48,184 nucleotides of DNA, from positions 1-48,184 of the forward strand of contig CAZKYS010000003.1 of assembly GCA_964557085.1 (NCBI GenBank), read 5' to 3'. The position numbers were made by a program, and so were the translations under genes. Positions 40,901 to 48,184 of the stretch are shown here, piece by piece (position 1 is the stretch's first letter; the number at the start of each line of letters is the position of its first letter). Source of the stretch: Pseudaquidulcibacter sp964557085. Its GTDB lineage: Bacteria > Pseudomonadota > Alphaproteobacteria > Caulobacterales > Aquidulcibacteraceae. The notes under the pieces were generated by a model, which made no database searches, was not told where the DNA came from, and saw only the letters and a program-made list of their open reading frames with translations.

Positions 40901-41331
40901 TTTATTCACAAGATGAATATTGGAATGAATTAAGATCAACGCTTGGCGGTGATATAAAAATCAATCTTTGGCTTGCCCCGCCATTATTTGCCAAAAAAGA
41001 CCCTGTCACTGGGGAAATGATTAAGCAAAAATATGGAAGCTCTATGTTTGCATTCTTCAAAATTATGAAGAATTTCAAATTCCTTCGGGGTTCTGCGCTT
41101 GATATTTTTGGTTATAGTGAAGAGCGTAAAACCGAACGTGCATTAATCTCGCAATATATTGAAGATATTGATGTTTTAATGTCAGGCTTAAACAAAGATA
41201 ATTTTGCTTTAGCCCTAAAAATTGCCCAAATTCCGCAAGAAATTCGCGGCTATGGACATGTCAAAGAGAAATCAGTTCTGAAATGCGCTAAATTGCGTGA
41301 AACATTATTAAAGCAATTCAAAACTAAATAA
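37906..41331 (+). CDS. Fused indolepyruvate:ferredoxin oxidoreductase (IorA-IorB type)
   Basis: A 1141-residue cytoplasmic enzyme that decarboxylates aryl-pyruvates (from aromatic amino acids) to acyl-CoA and passes electrons to ferredoxin. The N-terminal pyruvate-binding domain begins VFLSGIQALVRLPLEQRHRD and includes GFISGYRGSPLGGYD. The thiamine diphosphate domain has FCSGCPHN (431-438), GIGCHYMANFM, NLGDGTYSHSGSLAIRAA, and YNDAVAMTGGQ. A [4Fe-4S] cluster follows at C634, C637, C640 and C646. The gamma domain starts at about 718 (MIFAGVGGTGVTTVSAI, GLAQKGGQVLSHIRIA). This single-chain form, about 1150 residues, is common in aerobic proteobacteria. A ribosome-binding site GAGGG precedes the ATG. 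Confidence 0.95.
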   Translation: MQHREVNLSDKYELNQNRVFLSGIQALVRLPLEQRHRDKLNSINSAGFISGYRGSPLGGYDMQLNAAKKYLQEGNIHFWPGLNEDLGATAVWGSQALGLFSGAKVDGVFGIWYGKAPGVDRCGDVFKHANFAGTSKFGGALAIAGDDHNCKSSTLPSQSEFAFADAEIPVLNPSNIQEVLDYGLYGIEMSRFCGAWVALIAVADTMDSGAVINVNIDRIDIKKPDASTLPPSGVSIRRNDDPMAKEARLRQFKIPAAQEFVRVNGLDKVTLEAKKRKFGIIASGQAYNDVLEALDFMGLDFETLSKNGISLYKVAMPWPLEPQGVLEFAKGHETLLVVEHKRPLIENQVKNILYDNIDGKRPKVLGKKDENGNLYLNDIATLQVHEIGRAILRLIDDGKSFKKANEAIERAKSTLDNAYTLEGDSKRNPHFCSGCPHNTSTMVPEGSRALAGIGCHYMANFMPNRNTDMTSHMGGEGVTWIGQAPFTDEEHIFANLGDGTYSHSGSLAIRAAVTGGVNITYKLLYNDAVAMTGGQSTESGQSVPQIAKQLLGEGVAQVVIVADDPSRYDHVRLEPSVRVYHRSLLNEVQERLRKSKGVSVLIYDQMCATEKRRRIKRGLMQAKDTRVFINKMVCEGCGDCGVKSNCLSLHPVETEFGTKREIDQSSCNQDTRCVDGFCPSFVTVEGAINAKRQRPRPEFDATLLPLPEMPDLQKPYSMIFAGVGGTGVTTVSAIIGMAAHVDGKNSTTLDMTGLAQKGGQVLSHIRIAKGDVPIHSGRVPVSMANAAIIGDLIVATNLDALKLVSTDVSAAVCNSDIAPTSEFIFDRNRKYQNVPKIELFAKAVNSIDTINAEAIANEYLYDAMFSNMVLMGFAWQKGLIPVSLRGIYRAIKMNGAAVVDNMLAFDLGRIAAHDPARLIELVPPRKVPDKKTLPDLINHRAQFLIDYQDKKLADKFTSIIENAAKIEKEKLGSDELSYSIAENLFKLMAYKDEYEVARLYSQDEYWNELRSTLGGDIKINLWLAPPLFAKKDPVTGEMIKQKYGSSMFAFFKIMKNFKFLRGSALDIFGYSEERKTERALISQYIEDIDVLMSGLNKDNFALALKIAQIPQEIRGYGHVKEKSVLKCAKLRETLLKQFKTK

Positions 41332-42541
41332 TAATTGCGTTTTGGCTTATAGTTTTTCCTAAAACATTTGCGCCAGTGAAACTGGCGTCATCTGTTTGAG
41401 CATTTGCAAAATTTGCCTCATGTAAGAATGCATTATCAAAACATGCATAGCGAAGGTCTGCTTTGGAAAAGTCCGATATTTTGTTAATATTTCCAATTAT
41501 CAGGCTTCCAAGGTTTGCGTGGCTAAAATTGGCTTTGATTAGTCGTGCATTCCTAAAGTTTGCGCCGCGTAAATCGGCTTTGATGAATGAAGCCCCGCGC
41601 AAATCTGCGTTTTCAAAGTTTGCGCCTTGTAATTGCGATTCCATGAATAAAATTCCTGCGGCAATGCACCCTTTTGCATTTAGGGCGGTAAGGCATCTTT
41701 CTTTGAAATATTGGGAAATCACTCTTAAATCGAGGTTTTCGAAATTGGCAACATTTCCAGTGCTACCATTAGTTTCATACCAAGTTTGATGGTTAATTAA
41801 TGATTGTATTAAATTGTTTTTATTTGCATTTTCTTGTTTGCTTACGCTTAATAATGCACCGGTTAGATTGTTTGATGATGGAATGTTTTGTCCAAAATTC
41901 GTTCCAGTTAATATAGCATCATAGAAAATTGCACCATCAATAAGCGCGCCTTTTAAAGTTGCACCCGCAAGGTTCGCACCACTAAAATCGCAATTTTTTA
42001 ATAATGCTCCTGAAAGGTTTGCACCATTTAATGTTGAAAACTGAAAATTAGCACCATAAGCGGCGATATTTCCCATTTTTGAATTACCAAGATTTGCACC
42101 GCTAAAATTGGCATTTTGTGCATCCGTTGGCCTATCAATATTATCTATGCTACTAATTTGATTGCTATTATCAATTTTTGGGACTTTTCCTTCGCGCAAA
42201 TCGGCATCTTCTAAATTTGCCATGGCAAGGTCAGCACCGCGAAGAATTGCCCCGCGTATATCTGCCTTTATCATCGAAACTGACTTCATTTTAGCATTAG
42301 AGAAGTTGCAACCACTAACAGATGCCCCATCAAAACAGCAATTTTCAAGATTAGCACGCGAAAAATCGCATGAAATAAAAATGGCCTCCGAAAAATCGAA
42401 TTCACGAAAATTTAAGTCTGAAAAATCAGCAAATTTTATTATAAGCCTTTGACCACTGGTAACGCCATTTAGATAGTTTTTATGTAGTTTCAACAATTCT
42501 TCCAAATTGTCGGGTAAAATACGTGCCAGATGTTGGTTCAT
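41324..42541 (-). CDS. Pentapeptide-repeat protein 1, two-module
   Basis: A 405-residue protein built mainly of pentapeptide repeats A(D/N)Lxx, forming right-handed quadrilateral beta-helix segments. It shares an exact layout with the two paralogs at 43154 and 44474: a helical cap ending in His20 (ELLKLHKNYLNGVTSGQRLIIKFADFSDL), repeats up to about 225, then a second cap with His251 (LINHQTWYETNGSTGNVANFENLDLR), and a second run of repeats to the C-terminus. No signal peptide is visible, so it is cytoplasmic. The function is unknown; some such proteins mimic DNA, like Qnr and MfpA. This copy has the most divergent second cap (WYETNG instead of WWxSGG). Its 3' end overlaps the oxidoreductase gene by eight bases. 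Confidence 0.88.
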   Translation of the reverse strand: MNQHLARILPDNLEELLKLHKNYLNGVTSGQRLIIKFADFSDLNFREFDFSEAIFISCDFSRANLENCCFDGASVSGCNFSNAKMKSVSMIKADIRGAILRGADLAMANLEDADLREGKVPKIDNSNQISSIDNIDRPTDAQNANFSGANLGNSKMGNIAAYGANFQFSTLNGANLSGALLKNCDFSGANLAGATLKGALIDGAIFYDAILTGTNFGQNIPSSNNLTGALLSVSKQENANKNNLIQSLINHQTWYETNGSTGNVANFENLDLRVISQYFKERCLTALNAKGCIAAGILFMESQLQGANFENADLRGASFIKADLRGANFRNARLIKANFSHANLGSLIIGNINKISDFSKADLRYACFDNAFLHEANFANAQTDDASFTGANVLGKTISQNAIII

Positions 42542-42743
42542 TTTTATTATCCTTAGGCAGATAATTTATATGAATCGGCTAAAAATTATACGAAGATGAA
42601 TAATAAAATTTTATCTAAATGGCGATTTAGTTTGAATTTGTCGTATGTATTAAATTCTGCACTAATTTTCATATCACTGATAAATATGCTGAATATGCTA
42701 TTGCCGTTTTGTTAAAGCTGCATTAGATGGGCACATCCCAAGT

Positions 42744-42820
42744 GGCTGGGTAGCTCAGCTGGTTAGAGCGCGCGACTCATAATCGCGAGGTCGAGAGTTC
42801 AAGTCTCTCCCCCGCCACCA
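42744..42820 (+). tRNA. tRNA-Met (anticodon CAT, elongator type)
   Basis: A 77-nt cloverleaf with the CCA end encoded. The D arm is GCTC/GAGC, the anticodon stem is CGCGA/TCGCG with loop CTCATAA, and the T arm is GAGAG/CTCTC with loop TTCAAGT. Of the seven acceptor pairs (GGCTGGG with CCCCGCC), one is a mismatch (T4 with C69). The sequence GGTTAGAGC...GACTCATAATC...AGGTC matches elongator tRNA-Met; a tRNA-Ile with lysidine-modified CAT is a less likely alternative. The gene lies between two pentapeptide-repeat genes. Confidence 0.93.
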
Positions 42821-43153
42821 TTTTTCCACATAAATTAGTTTTAATATGAATTGCTTGTCTATCTTTACAGGCAAATTTATGTCTTCATGCTAAATGGGTT
42901 ACATTGTTTGATATAGTAAATTTAATATCAATATTATTGATAGTTTTATTTATGTAAAAAAAATACATATTTAAGCTGGCAAAATAAATGCATATAAAAA
43001 AACGTCTATACATTATGCTGTTTATTGCCGAGTTTTTGAACATTATGCACAAATACTAGTAAAATTTAGTTTTTAATAAATTGGAATCGCTTCCTTAAGG
43101 AAATTGTTAACCTATAGATGTAATTAACCTAATAAAACTTCAAAGTAGGTTCT
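42821..43153. other. 333-bp non-coding region between tRNA-Met and pentapeptide gene 2
   Basis: No gene is seen. A T run follows the tRNA directly. TATCAATA-T-TATTGATA (42926-42942) is a perfect palindrome with 8-bp arms, and TTGCTTGT / ACAGGCAA (near 42851-42874) is an almost perfect inverted repeat. These may belong to the promoter region of the pentapeptide gene, whose ribosome-binding site is AGTAGG. No further function can be supported. Confidence 0.6.
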
Positions 43154-44353
43154 ATGGCGGTTACTTATTCAAAGATTGATAAAGAGATGCTTGCTGAGTT
43201 ATTAAAGCAGCATTTGCTTTTTATTGCCCGTAAAACGGGCGGTAAATTACTACATCTTAGATTTGTTGACTTAAGCAACTTTGATTTTGCAGGTATGGAC
43301 TTTTCTGATGCAGAATTAGTTGGCGTTAATTTTGAGGGTAGCAATCTTAGCCGTGCAAAATTCGTTCGTTGTAATCTCAATGGATCAAATTTTCGAAAAG
43401 CAAATTTACAGCACTCAAATCTTAGCAAAGCAAATTTGCGCGGCGTTTTTCTTGCTGGTGCTGATTTATCATTTGCTGATTTAACTGAAACAGATTTTCG
43501 TGAAACTAATGTTGCCAAGACAGATACTAGGGGCGGGTTTCAAGTTCTAAAGCATGTTAAACAATTTGGTGAAGCAGATGGGGCAAATTTCACTGGTGCA
43601 ACTTTAGATAAGTCACAATTCAATGGTGCAAGTGCAATTGGGGCTGTTTTTGCTGAATGTTCAATGCGTGGCGTTAAGCTTAATGGTGCGCAATTAAAAA
43701 ATTGTGATTTAAGTGGCGCAAACCTTGAAGGTGCCGATCTTTTTGGTGCTAAAATAGAAGGCGCATCATTCAAAGATGCAATTCTTACCAATGTTAATTT
43801 TGGTGCAAACCCGCCAAAGGCTGCAATGTTAGAAGGTGCATTAATGTCACCTGATAGCACGGCAATGGAAGAGGCGCCATATTTACGTAAAGCAACTATA
43901 GAGCATCAGGATTGGTGGGAAAGTGGCGGCACATCAGGGCGCCATGCCGATTTAAGCGGTAAGGATTTAAGGCCTTTGGCTGCATATTTCAAAAACCTAA
44001 GGCTTACTGCGCTTAAGGTTGAAGAGGCGCGTGCTTGAGGCGTAGATTTTTCCGGAAGTCAGCTTCAAGGTGCGATGTTTGAGGGTTCTGACTTAAGGGG
44101 CGCAATATTTACTAATTGTGATTTGCGCGGTGCAAATTTTGTAAATACCAAACTAACCAAAGCAGATTTTAGTGGTGCAAATCTTGACCCTCTACCAATT
44201 GCAAGTGGTCAGGTTAAATATTCAGATTTTACAAATTCTGTTTTAAGATATGTAAAATTTGACAATACAAAAGCCCAAGAGGGTGTTTTTGTTGGTGCCG
44301 ATATGCATGGGGCAACTTTTTACGGTGCAAATCTTCGCGGCGCAAAAAGATAA
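43154..44353 (+). pseudogene. Pentapeptide-repeat protein 2, interrupted by one in-frame TGA
   Basis: A continuous reading frame of 400 codons is broken once, by TGA at 44036-44038 (codon 295). The first part (294 residues) has the cap with His20 (LLKQHLLFIARKTGGKLLHLRFVDLSNF), about 200 residues of repeats, and the second cap with His251 (IEHQDWWESGGTSGRHADLSGKDLR). After the TGA the frame continues GVDFSGSQLQGAMFEGSDLRGAIFTNCDLRGANF to 44353, aligning without any gap to both paralogs, where the stop position holds Ala or Ile. Total length (399) matches the paralogs (405, 406). It could be a nonsense mutation, a sequencing error, a split protein with restart at the ATG at 44075, or stop-codon readthrough. 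Confidence 0.8.
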
Positions 44354-44396
44354 TTTGGTATATAATATATAGATTAACATGCTGATTTTTATGTAA

Positions 44397-44420
44397 AAAA
44401 CCAATTATCGTTAATTGGTT
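44397..44420. repeat. Hairpin between pentapeptide genes 2 and 3
   Basis: AACCAATTA-TCGT-TAATTGGTT is a perfect 9-bp stem with a 4-base loop, located about 45 bases after the end of pentapeptide gene 2 and before the start of gene 3. An A run precedes it and no clear T run follows, so its role as a terminator is doubtful. Confidence 0.4.
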
Positions 44421-44473
44421 GTTAATCGCATGAATGCAATGTCTGATTGTTATAGGCTGATCATGGGGGCAAC

Positions 44474-45694
44474 ATGACTTATGCGCATGAAAAATTAGAT
44501 AATGAAACATTGCGCCAAATGATTATTTGCCATGAGAAATTTGTCGCTTCCATGAGTGGCGGAAAAAGGCTTAGTTTAAAAATTGTAGATTTTAGAAATC
44601 TGAAACTTCCCAACAGAAAATTAAGACAATGTGAGCTTGTAGGCGCTGACTTTGAAAATGTTGATTTGACTGGTGTCGATTTTACTGGCGCAATTTTGAC
44701 TGGTGCAAATTTTAAGAATGCAAAACTCAATGGCGTGAACTTTACGGGCGCAGATGTAAGGGGGGCAATTTTTTGCGGTGCAGATTTAAGTAATGCCAAC
44801 CTAAGTAAAGCTGATTTTCGTGATGCGGTTATAATGTATTATGACAAGCAAAATCAGATGAAAGAATTGCGTTTTGATCGTAAATCAAATTCAGAACGCG
44901 TATCTGATTTTTCAGGCGCAATGCTTGAAAAAGCAGATATGTCAAACTCCAAATTTAACGATGCATGTTTTAATGGTGCTATTTTGACAGATGCAAATCT
45001 TGAGGGCGCAATTTTGACAAATTGCAACTTTGAAGATGCTAATTTAGAAAATGCAAACTTAAAAAATTCAAAAGTTGATGGCGCAAGCTTTAAAAATGCA
45101 AATCTTGCAAAGGTTGATTTGCGTAATGCAAATTTTACAAAAGATTTAATTTCAAATGCAATTCTTAGCCCTTCGATTCTGAATGCATCAAAAAACCAAG
45201 ATGCTTTGGAAATGTTGCAACAGCATCAAGAATGGTGGCAATCGGGCGGAAAGCGTGGAAGGCTTGCGAATATTGTTGGGCATGATTTACGGCATTTTAA
45301 ATCGCAATTACGTGGTATGCGATTAACTGGAATAAATGCAAAAGATTCATGTGCAATTGGTGTCGTTTTTGCCGAAGCACAATTACAAGGTGCCAATTTT
45401 AGTAATTCAGATTTGCGTGGTGCAGTATTTGTTTGTGCAGATTTACGTGGTGTGAATTTTAGCGGTGCTAATCTTACAAAAGCAGATTTTAGAGGTGCCA
45501 ATATTGGAACTTTGGGTGTAAGAGAAGATTTGTTGCGCGATGCATCATTTGTAAATGCACAATTAAGGTTCTGTAGATTTGAAAAAGCAGAATTGAAAAA
45601 CGCGGATTTCACGGGCGCTGATATAGAAGGTGCAAACTTTTCTGGCGCAAGAATGCAAGGTATCAAAGCCGATTTTATCTCCAAAGCGTCTTAA
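44474..45694 (+). CDS. Pentapeptide-repeat protein 3, two-module
   Basis: A 406-residue cytoplasmic protein with the same plan as its two neighbours. The first cap ends in His20 (RQMIICHEKFVASMSGGKRLSLKIVDFRNLKL); pentapeptide repeats such as GVDFTGAILTGANFKNAKLNGVNFTGADVRG run to about 230; the second cap has His251 (LQQHQEWWQSGGKRGRLANIVGHDLR); and a second repeat run leads to the C-terminus. The central motif HQ(D/E)WW(E/Q)SGGxxGRxA is shared with protein 2. Repeats have the usual Phe/Leu at the central position and a small residue two before it. The function is unknown; interaction with DNA-binding proteins or protection of a target is known for some other members only. A strong ribosome-binding site (GGGGG) precedes the ATG. 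Confidence 0.9.
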   Translation: MTYAHEKLDNETLRQMIICHEKFVASMSGGKRLSLKIVDFRNLKLPNRKLRQCELVGADFENVDLTGVDFTGAILTGANFKNAKLNGVNFTGADVRGAIFCGADLSNANLSKADFRDAVIMYYDKQNQMKELRFDRKSNSERVSDFSGAMLEKADMSNSKFNDACFNGAILTDANLEGAILTNCNFEDANLENANLKNSKVDGASFKNANLAKVDLRNANFTKDLISNAILSPSILNASKNQDALEMLQQHQEWWQSGGKRGRLANIVGHDLRHFKSQLRGMRLTGINAKDSCAIGVVFAEAQLQGANFSNSDLRGAVFVCADLRGVNFSGANLTKADFRGANIGTLGVREDLLRDASFVNAQLRFCRFEKAELKNADFTGADIEGANFSGARMQGIKADFISKAS

Positions 45695-46014
45695 AGCAGT
45701 TAAGGACGTAAGGTAAACTGCTATTCTATTTACAAATATCGCTTCCGTAACTGTTTTTTTAATTGACAAAATTGTCGATTTAATAGCAATCTTGAAATAA
45801 AACGCTTCAGTAATAAGCGATTTTAAGTTTTTGAAATAGAGGAAATAAAATTAATTAACTATCCCAAGATTTGTTCCTTTCAAATTATTTTTGATTGGAA
45901 GCTTTTCAATGGGTGTTTTGTCCGGAAAAATTTTTGAATTTCACATGTTTTACACTTTTTGCTTTTTAAACTTTGGAAAACTGATGTAAAATGTGCGATA
46001 ATTAGGGGGAAATA
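45695..46014. other. 320-bp non-coding region before the TonB-dependent receptor
   Basis: No gene is seen. A short inverted repeat GACAA-AA-TTGTC lies near 45765-45776. Closer to the receptor, CACATGTTTTACA (45942-45954) and TGTAAAATGTG (45985-45995) form an imperfect inverted pair around a possible promoter (listed separately). Confidence 0.6.
45973..46002 (+). promoter_or_regulatory. Putative promoter of the TonB-dependent receptor gene
   Basis: TTGGAA (45973-45978) and GATAAT (45997-46002), 18 bp apart, resemble a sigma-70 promoter. Transcription would begin a few bases before AGGGGG, the ribosome-binding site. One arm of an inverted repeat (45985-45995) lies in the spacer, which would suit repression. 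Confidence 0.45.
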
Positions 46015-48184
46015 ATGAAAATTTCTAAAGTAAAAGCTTCGGCTTATGCATTTGGTGCATCATTTATTGCTTTGACACTGGCAACGAATGTTTATGCACA
46101 AGATAGCAAGAATAGTGAAACCATCGTTGTAACTGCAACTGGTCGTGCAAAAGCTTTGCAAGATGTTCCTGTTGCTGTGACTGCTGTAAGTGCCGCAACA
46201 ATCCAATCAGCAGGCATCACTGATGTTCGTAACCTTCAACAAGTTACACCATCATATAAAGTGCAAACTGGTCAATCAAACGGTTCATCTGCTCAGATTC
46301 AGGTTCGCGGTATTGGTACTGGTTCTGATAATCCTGGCTATGAGGGTGCGGTTGCAGTTTTTGTTGATGGCGTGTATCGCAATCGTTCTGGTGCTGCGCT
46401 TACTGATTTGCCAAAAGTTGAACGTATTGAGATTTTGCGCGGTCCACAAGGAACGTTGTTCGGTCGCAATACTTCTGCGGGTGCAGTTTCAATTACAACT
46501 GCGGCACCAAAATTTGAACGTAATATTTATGGCAAATTAGAAGTCGGCAACTTTGGTTTGATGTCTTCTTCATTGGGATATACCAACGGCCTTACTGAAC
46601 ATACTGCGGTACGTCTTGAAGTTGGTGGAACTGCACGTGATGGTTTGTTGTATGATGTGAACACTAAAAAAGATGTGAACAATCGCAATAGATATTATGT
46701 TCGTGCACAAACTTTGACTGATATCAATGATGATGCAAGCTTGCGTTTAATAGCTGACGTTTCAAAAACTGATGAGCTTTGCTGTTCTGCAGTTCGCGTG
46801 AAATCTGGTGCTCTTGCACCCGCTATTCAAGCTGTTGCTGCAATGCGTGGTCTTGTTGGTATTCCTTCAATTAATGAACGTGCAGCACAAATCGCAAATA
46901 CACCGGGCCGTGACCTTACCGAACGTGTTGATGATAGAGGTATTTCTGGTGAATTAAACTGGAATACTTCAATTGGTAAATTCACTTCTGTAACAGCTTT
47001 CCGCAAATGGGACTTGTTACGTGGTCAAGACGTTGACTTCTCTGGTATAGATCGTGCTTACCGTGATGCATATAAATTGAAATTTGACACATTCACACAA
47101 GAATTCCGTTTGAATGGTAAAACTGGCAATTTAGATTGGTTGGTCGGTGCATTCTATATGAATGAGAAAACCAAATTTGATGACAGCATTAAAAATGGTG
47201 TTGATGCTGCGCGTTATGCTGATGCAGTTGCATCTGGCGTTGCTGTACCTTGGTCAACTTCAAATGGTCCTGCTAACCCATGTACAGGATCTACTGCATA
47301 TGCGGTTGCACCTGGTTCAACTATCTATGGTTCACTTGGCGGCACAAATAGTGTTCTTGCACAAGCTCTATGCCCAGGTTTAGTTGCGCAAATGATGCAA
47401 ATCCCTGGTATGACTTTGGCAAATGCAATTACAAATGCAAGGGCTATTTCAACTGCTTATGGTAATGCAATTCGTACAACAGCACCGGTTGCAGGTGAGG
47501 GCCAACAGACTGAGCATTCAGATGTAACAGCAAAAAGCTGGTCATTCTTTACGCATGACATTTATGAATTAACTGCGAACGATAAAATCACTATCGGTCT
47601 TCGTTATAATCATGATGAAAAAGACGTTTCATCACAATTGCTTGCAAATACTGCAACCTGTGCCGCTATGCAAAGCACAACTCAATTGGCACCGGGTATT
47701 ACAATGAAATCATTGACTGCTGGTCTGCAAACATCTGCTGCTGGCGCTTTAATGTCTTTATTGTGTAACCCAATTTTGAACACTCAAGCGAATGGCAATT
47801 ATGCCGCTTCTGATAGTGAAAATGCCGTAAATGGTACTTTCTCATACGCTCATAATTTCTCAAAAGACCTTATGGTTTATGGAACTTATGCACGTGGTTA
47901 TAAATCAGGTGGTTTCAACTATGACCGCTCTGCATTCAATATCAATCCTGCGGCTACTACTACTTTCTCAATCGAAGATTGGCGCGTTAAACCAGAATAT
48001 ACAGACAATTATGAATTGGGCTGGAAATGGACTGGCTTGCCTGGGCGCACAACTATCAATGGCGCGCTATTCTATGAAATCGTAACTGATTATCAAATGA
48101 ATGCGTGGACAGGCTTCAACTTCCGCAGCTTCAACGTTGATAAAATGGTGTCAAAAGGTCTTGAGGTTGATGTAACTTCACGCC
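46015..48184 (+). CDS. TonB-dependent outer-membrane receptor (3' end outside the window)
   Basis: The first 723 codons of a large TonB-dependent receptor; the frame is open at the right edge. A signal peptide (FIALTLATNVYAQ) is followed by a short TonB-box-like segment (ETIVVTATGR), the plug domain (about 45-155) with VPVAVTAVSAATIQSAGITDVRNLQQVTPSY, QVRGIGTG, AVFVDGVYRNR, and VERIEILRGPQGTLFGRNTSAGAVSITTAAP, and then the barrel. Several extracellular loops carry cysteine pairs (for example DELCCSAV). The type is common in Caulobacterales and Sphingomonadales, where many receptors serve sugars, siderophores or vitamins. The ligand cannot be assigned. The start has a strong AGGGGG ribosome-binding site. 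Confidence 0.93.
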   Translation, partial: MKISKVKASAYAFGASFIALTLATNVYAQDSKNSETIVVTATGRAKALQDVPVAVTAVSAATIQSAGITDVRNLQQVTPSYKVQTGQSNGSSAQIQVRGIGTGSDNPGYEGAVAVFVDGVYRNRSGAALTDLPKVERIEILRGPQGTLFGRNTSAGAVSITTAAPKFERNIYGKLEVGNFGLMSSSLGYTNGLTEHTAVRLEVGGTARDGLLYDVNTKKDVNNRNRYYVRAQTLTDINDDASLRLIADVSKTDELCCSAVRVKSGALAPAIQAVAAMRGLVGIPSINERAAQIANTPGRDLTERVDDRGISGELNWNTSIGKFTSVTAFRKWDLLRGQDVDFSGIDRAYRDAYKLKFDTFTQEFRLNGKTGNLDWLVGAFYMNEKTKFDDSIKNGVDAARYADAVASGVAVPWSTSNGPANPCTGSTAYAVAPGSTIYGSLGGTNSVLAQALCPGLVAQMMQIPGMTLANAITNARAISTAYGNAIRTTAPVAGEGQQTEHSDVTAKSWSFFTHDIYELTANDKITIGLRYNHDEKDVSSQLLANTATCAAMQSTTQLAPGITMKSLTAGLQTSAAGALMSLLCNPILNTQANGNYAASDSENAVNGTFSYAHNFSKDLMVYGTYARGYKSGGFNYDRSAFNINPAATTTFSIEDWRVKPEYTDNYELGWKWTGLPGRTTINGALFYEIVTDYQMNAWTGFNFRSFNVDKMVSKGLEVDVTSR

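Noticed and set aside
44036..44038. TGA used as a sense codon genome-wide
   Set aside because: TGA ends other genes cleanly here (for example cysN with its ATGA overlap to cysG), and tryptophan is encoded by TGG throughout. If the TGA in the pentapeptide gene is read through, it is local.
45226..45684. Long minus-strand ORF (152 codons) opposite pentapeptide gene 3
   Set aside because: It is a by-product of the repeated codon pattern on the coding strand. Its product is low-complexity (APLKSAF-like), as are those opposite the other two pentapeptide genes, and none has a credible start or family.
42744..45694. tRNA-anchored integrative element carrying the pentapeptide genes
   Set aside because: No integrase gene, no repeat of the tRNA 3' end downstream, and base composition is like the neighbours.

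Overview
The window looks like a chromosomal segment of an AT-rich alphaproteobacterium. The evidence is the sulfite reductase operon carrying DUF2849 and DUF934, a fused indolepyruvate ferredoxin oxidoreductase with a divergent Lrp/AsnC regulator, DUF3597, RmuC, a DUF2239 protein, Tat-type DUF1501 and GH127 proteins, and two large TonB-dependent receptors. A Caulobacterales/Sphingomonadales-like lifestyle (oligotroph, many outer-membrane receptors) is plausible, but the genus cannot be read from this sequence. TGA is an ordinary stop here: several genes end in TGA with ATGA overlaps.

Layout. 1-2640 (minus): a tight four-gene operon, cupin / PEBP-like protein / NagX-like acyltransferase / Cys-containing membrane-anchored protein. 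2726-4639: a divergent secreted alpha-amino-acid ester hydrolase with a complete catalytic set. 4689-5093: a MerC-like membrane protein that appears leaderless under a Zur-like palindrome. 5154-5904: DUF3597 and cutA converging on a shared terminator. 6107-13531: an eight-gene assimilatory sulfate operon (DUF2849, cysI, DUF934, cysH, cysD, cysN, cysG, Lrp-type regulator). It takes sulfate to sulfide and makes siroheme; cysN carries an extra membrane tail. 13674-15084: a DUF6326 membrane protein and an SDR. 15069-18649 (minus): panB-panC-coaBC-coaX, most of the route from ketoisovalerate to CoA. 18778-21177 (minus): DUF2239, ydfG-like SDR and quinone reductase. 21240-22282: GIY-YIG and pirin proteins. 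22315-24812 (minus): a DUF1800/DUF1501 pair. 24880-30304: a small secreted protein, an outer-membrane beta-barrel receptor, a secreted unknown and a GH127-type glycosidase. 30469-34323: a DAACS symporter, a short MprF-like aminoacyl-lipid synthase, an ICMT-like methyltransferase and a GFA protein. 34679-35648: a lipoprotein, a truncated ORF and a 150-bp MITE-like element that also supplies the rmuC stop codon. 37141-41331: an Lrp regulator and a fused indolepyruvate:ferredoxin oxidoreductase. 41324-45694: three paralogous two-module pentapeptide-repeat proteins around an elongator tRNA-Met; the middle one is interrupted by an in-frame TGA. 46015-end: the first 723 codons of a TonB-dependent receptor.

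The best candidates for something undescribed are the pentapeptide-repeat triplet, which has identical module spacing (His20 and His251 in all three) and an in-frame TGA in the middle copy; the CysN fusion to a DUF2061-like two-helix membrane domain; the Zur-box/leaderless MerC promoter; and the MITE-like element at the end of rmuC. All database-dependent statements are from memory of the families. No search was run.
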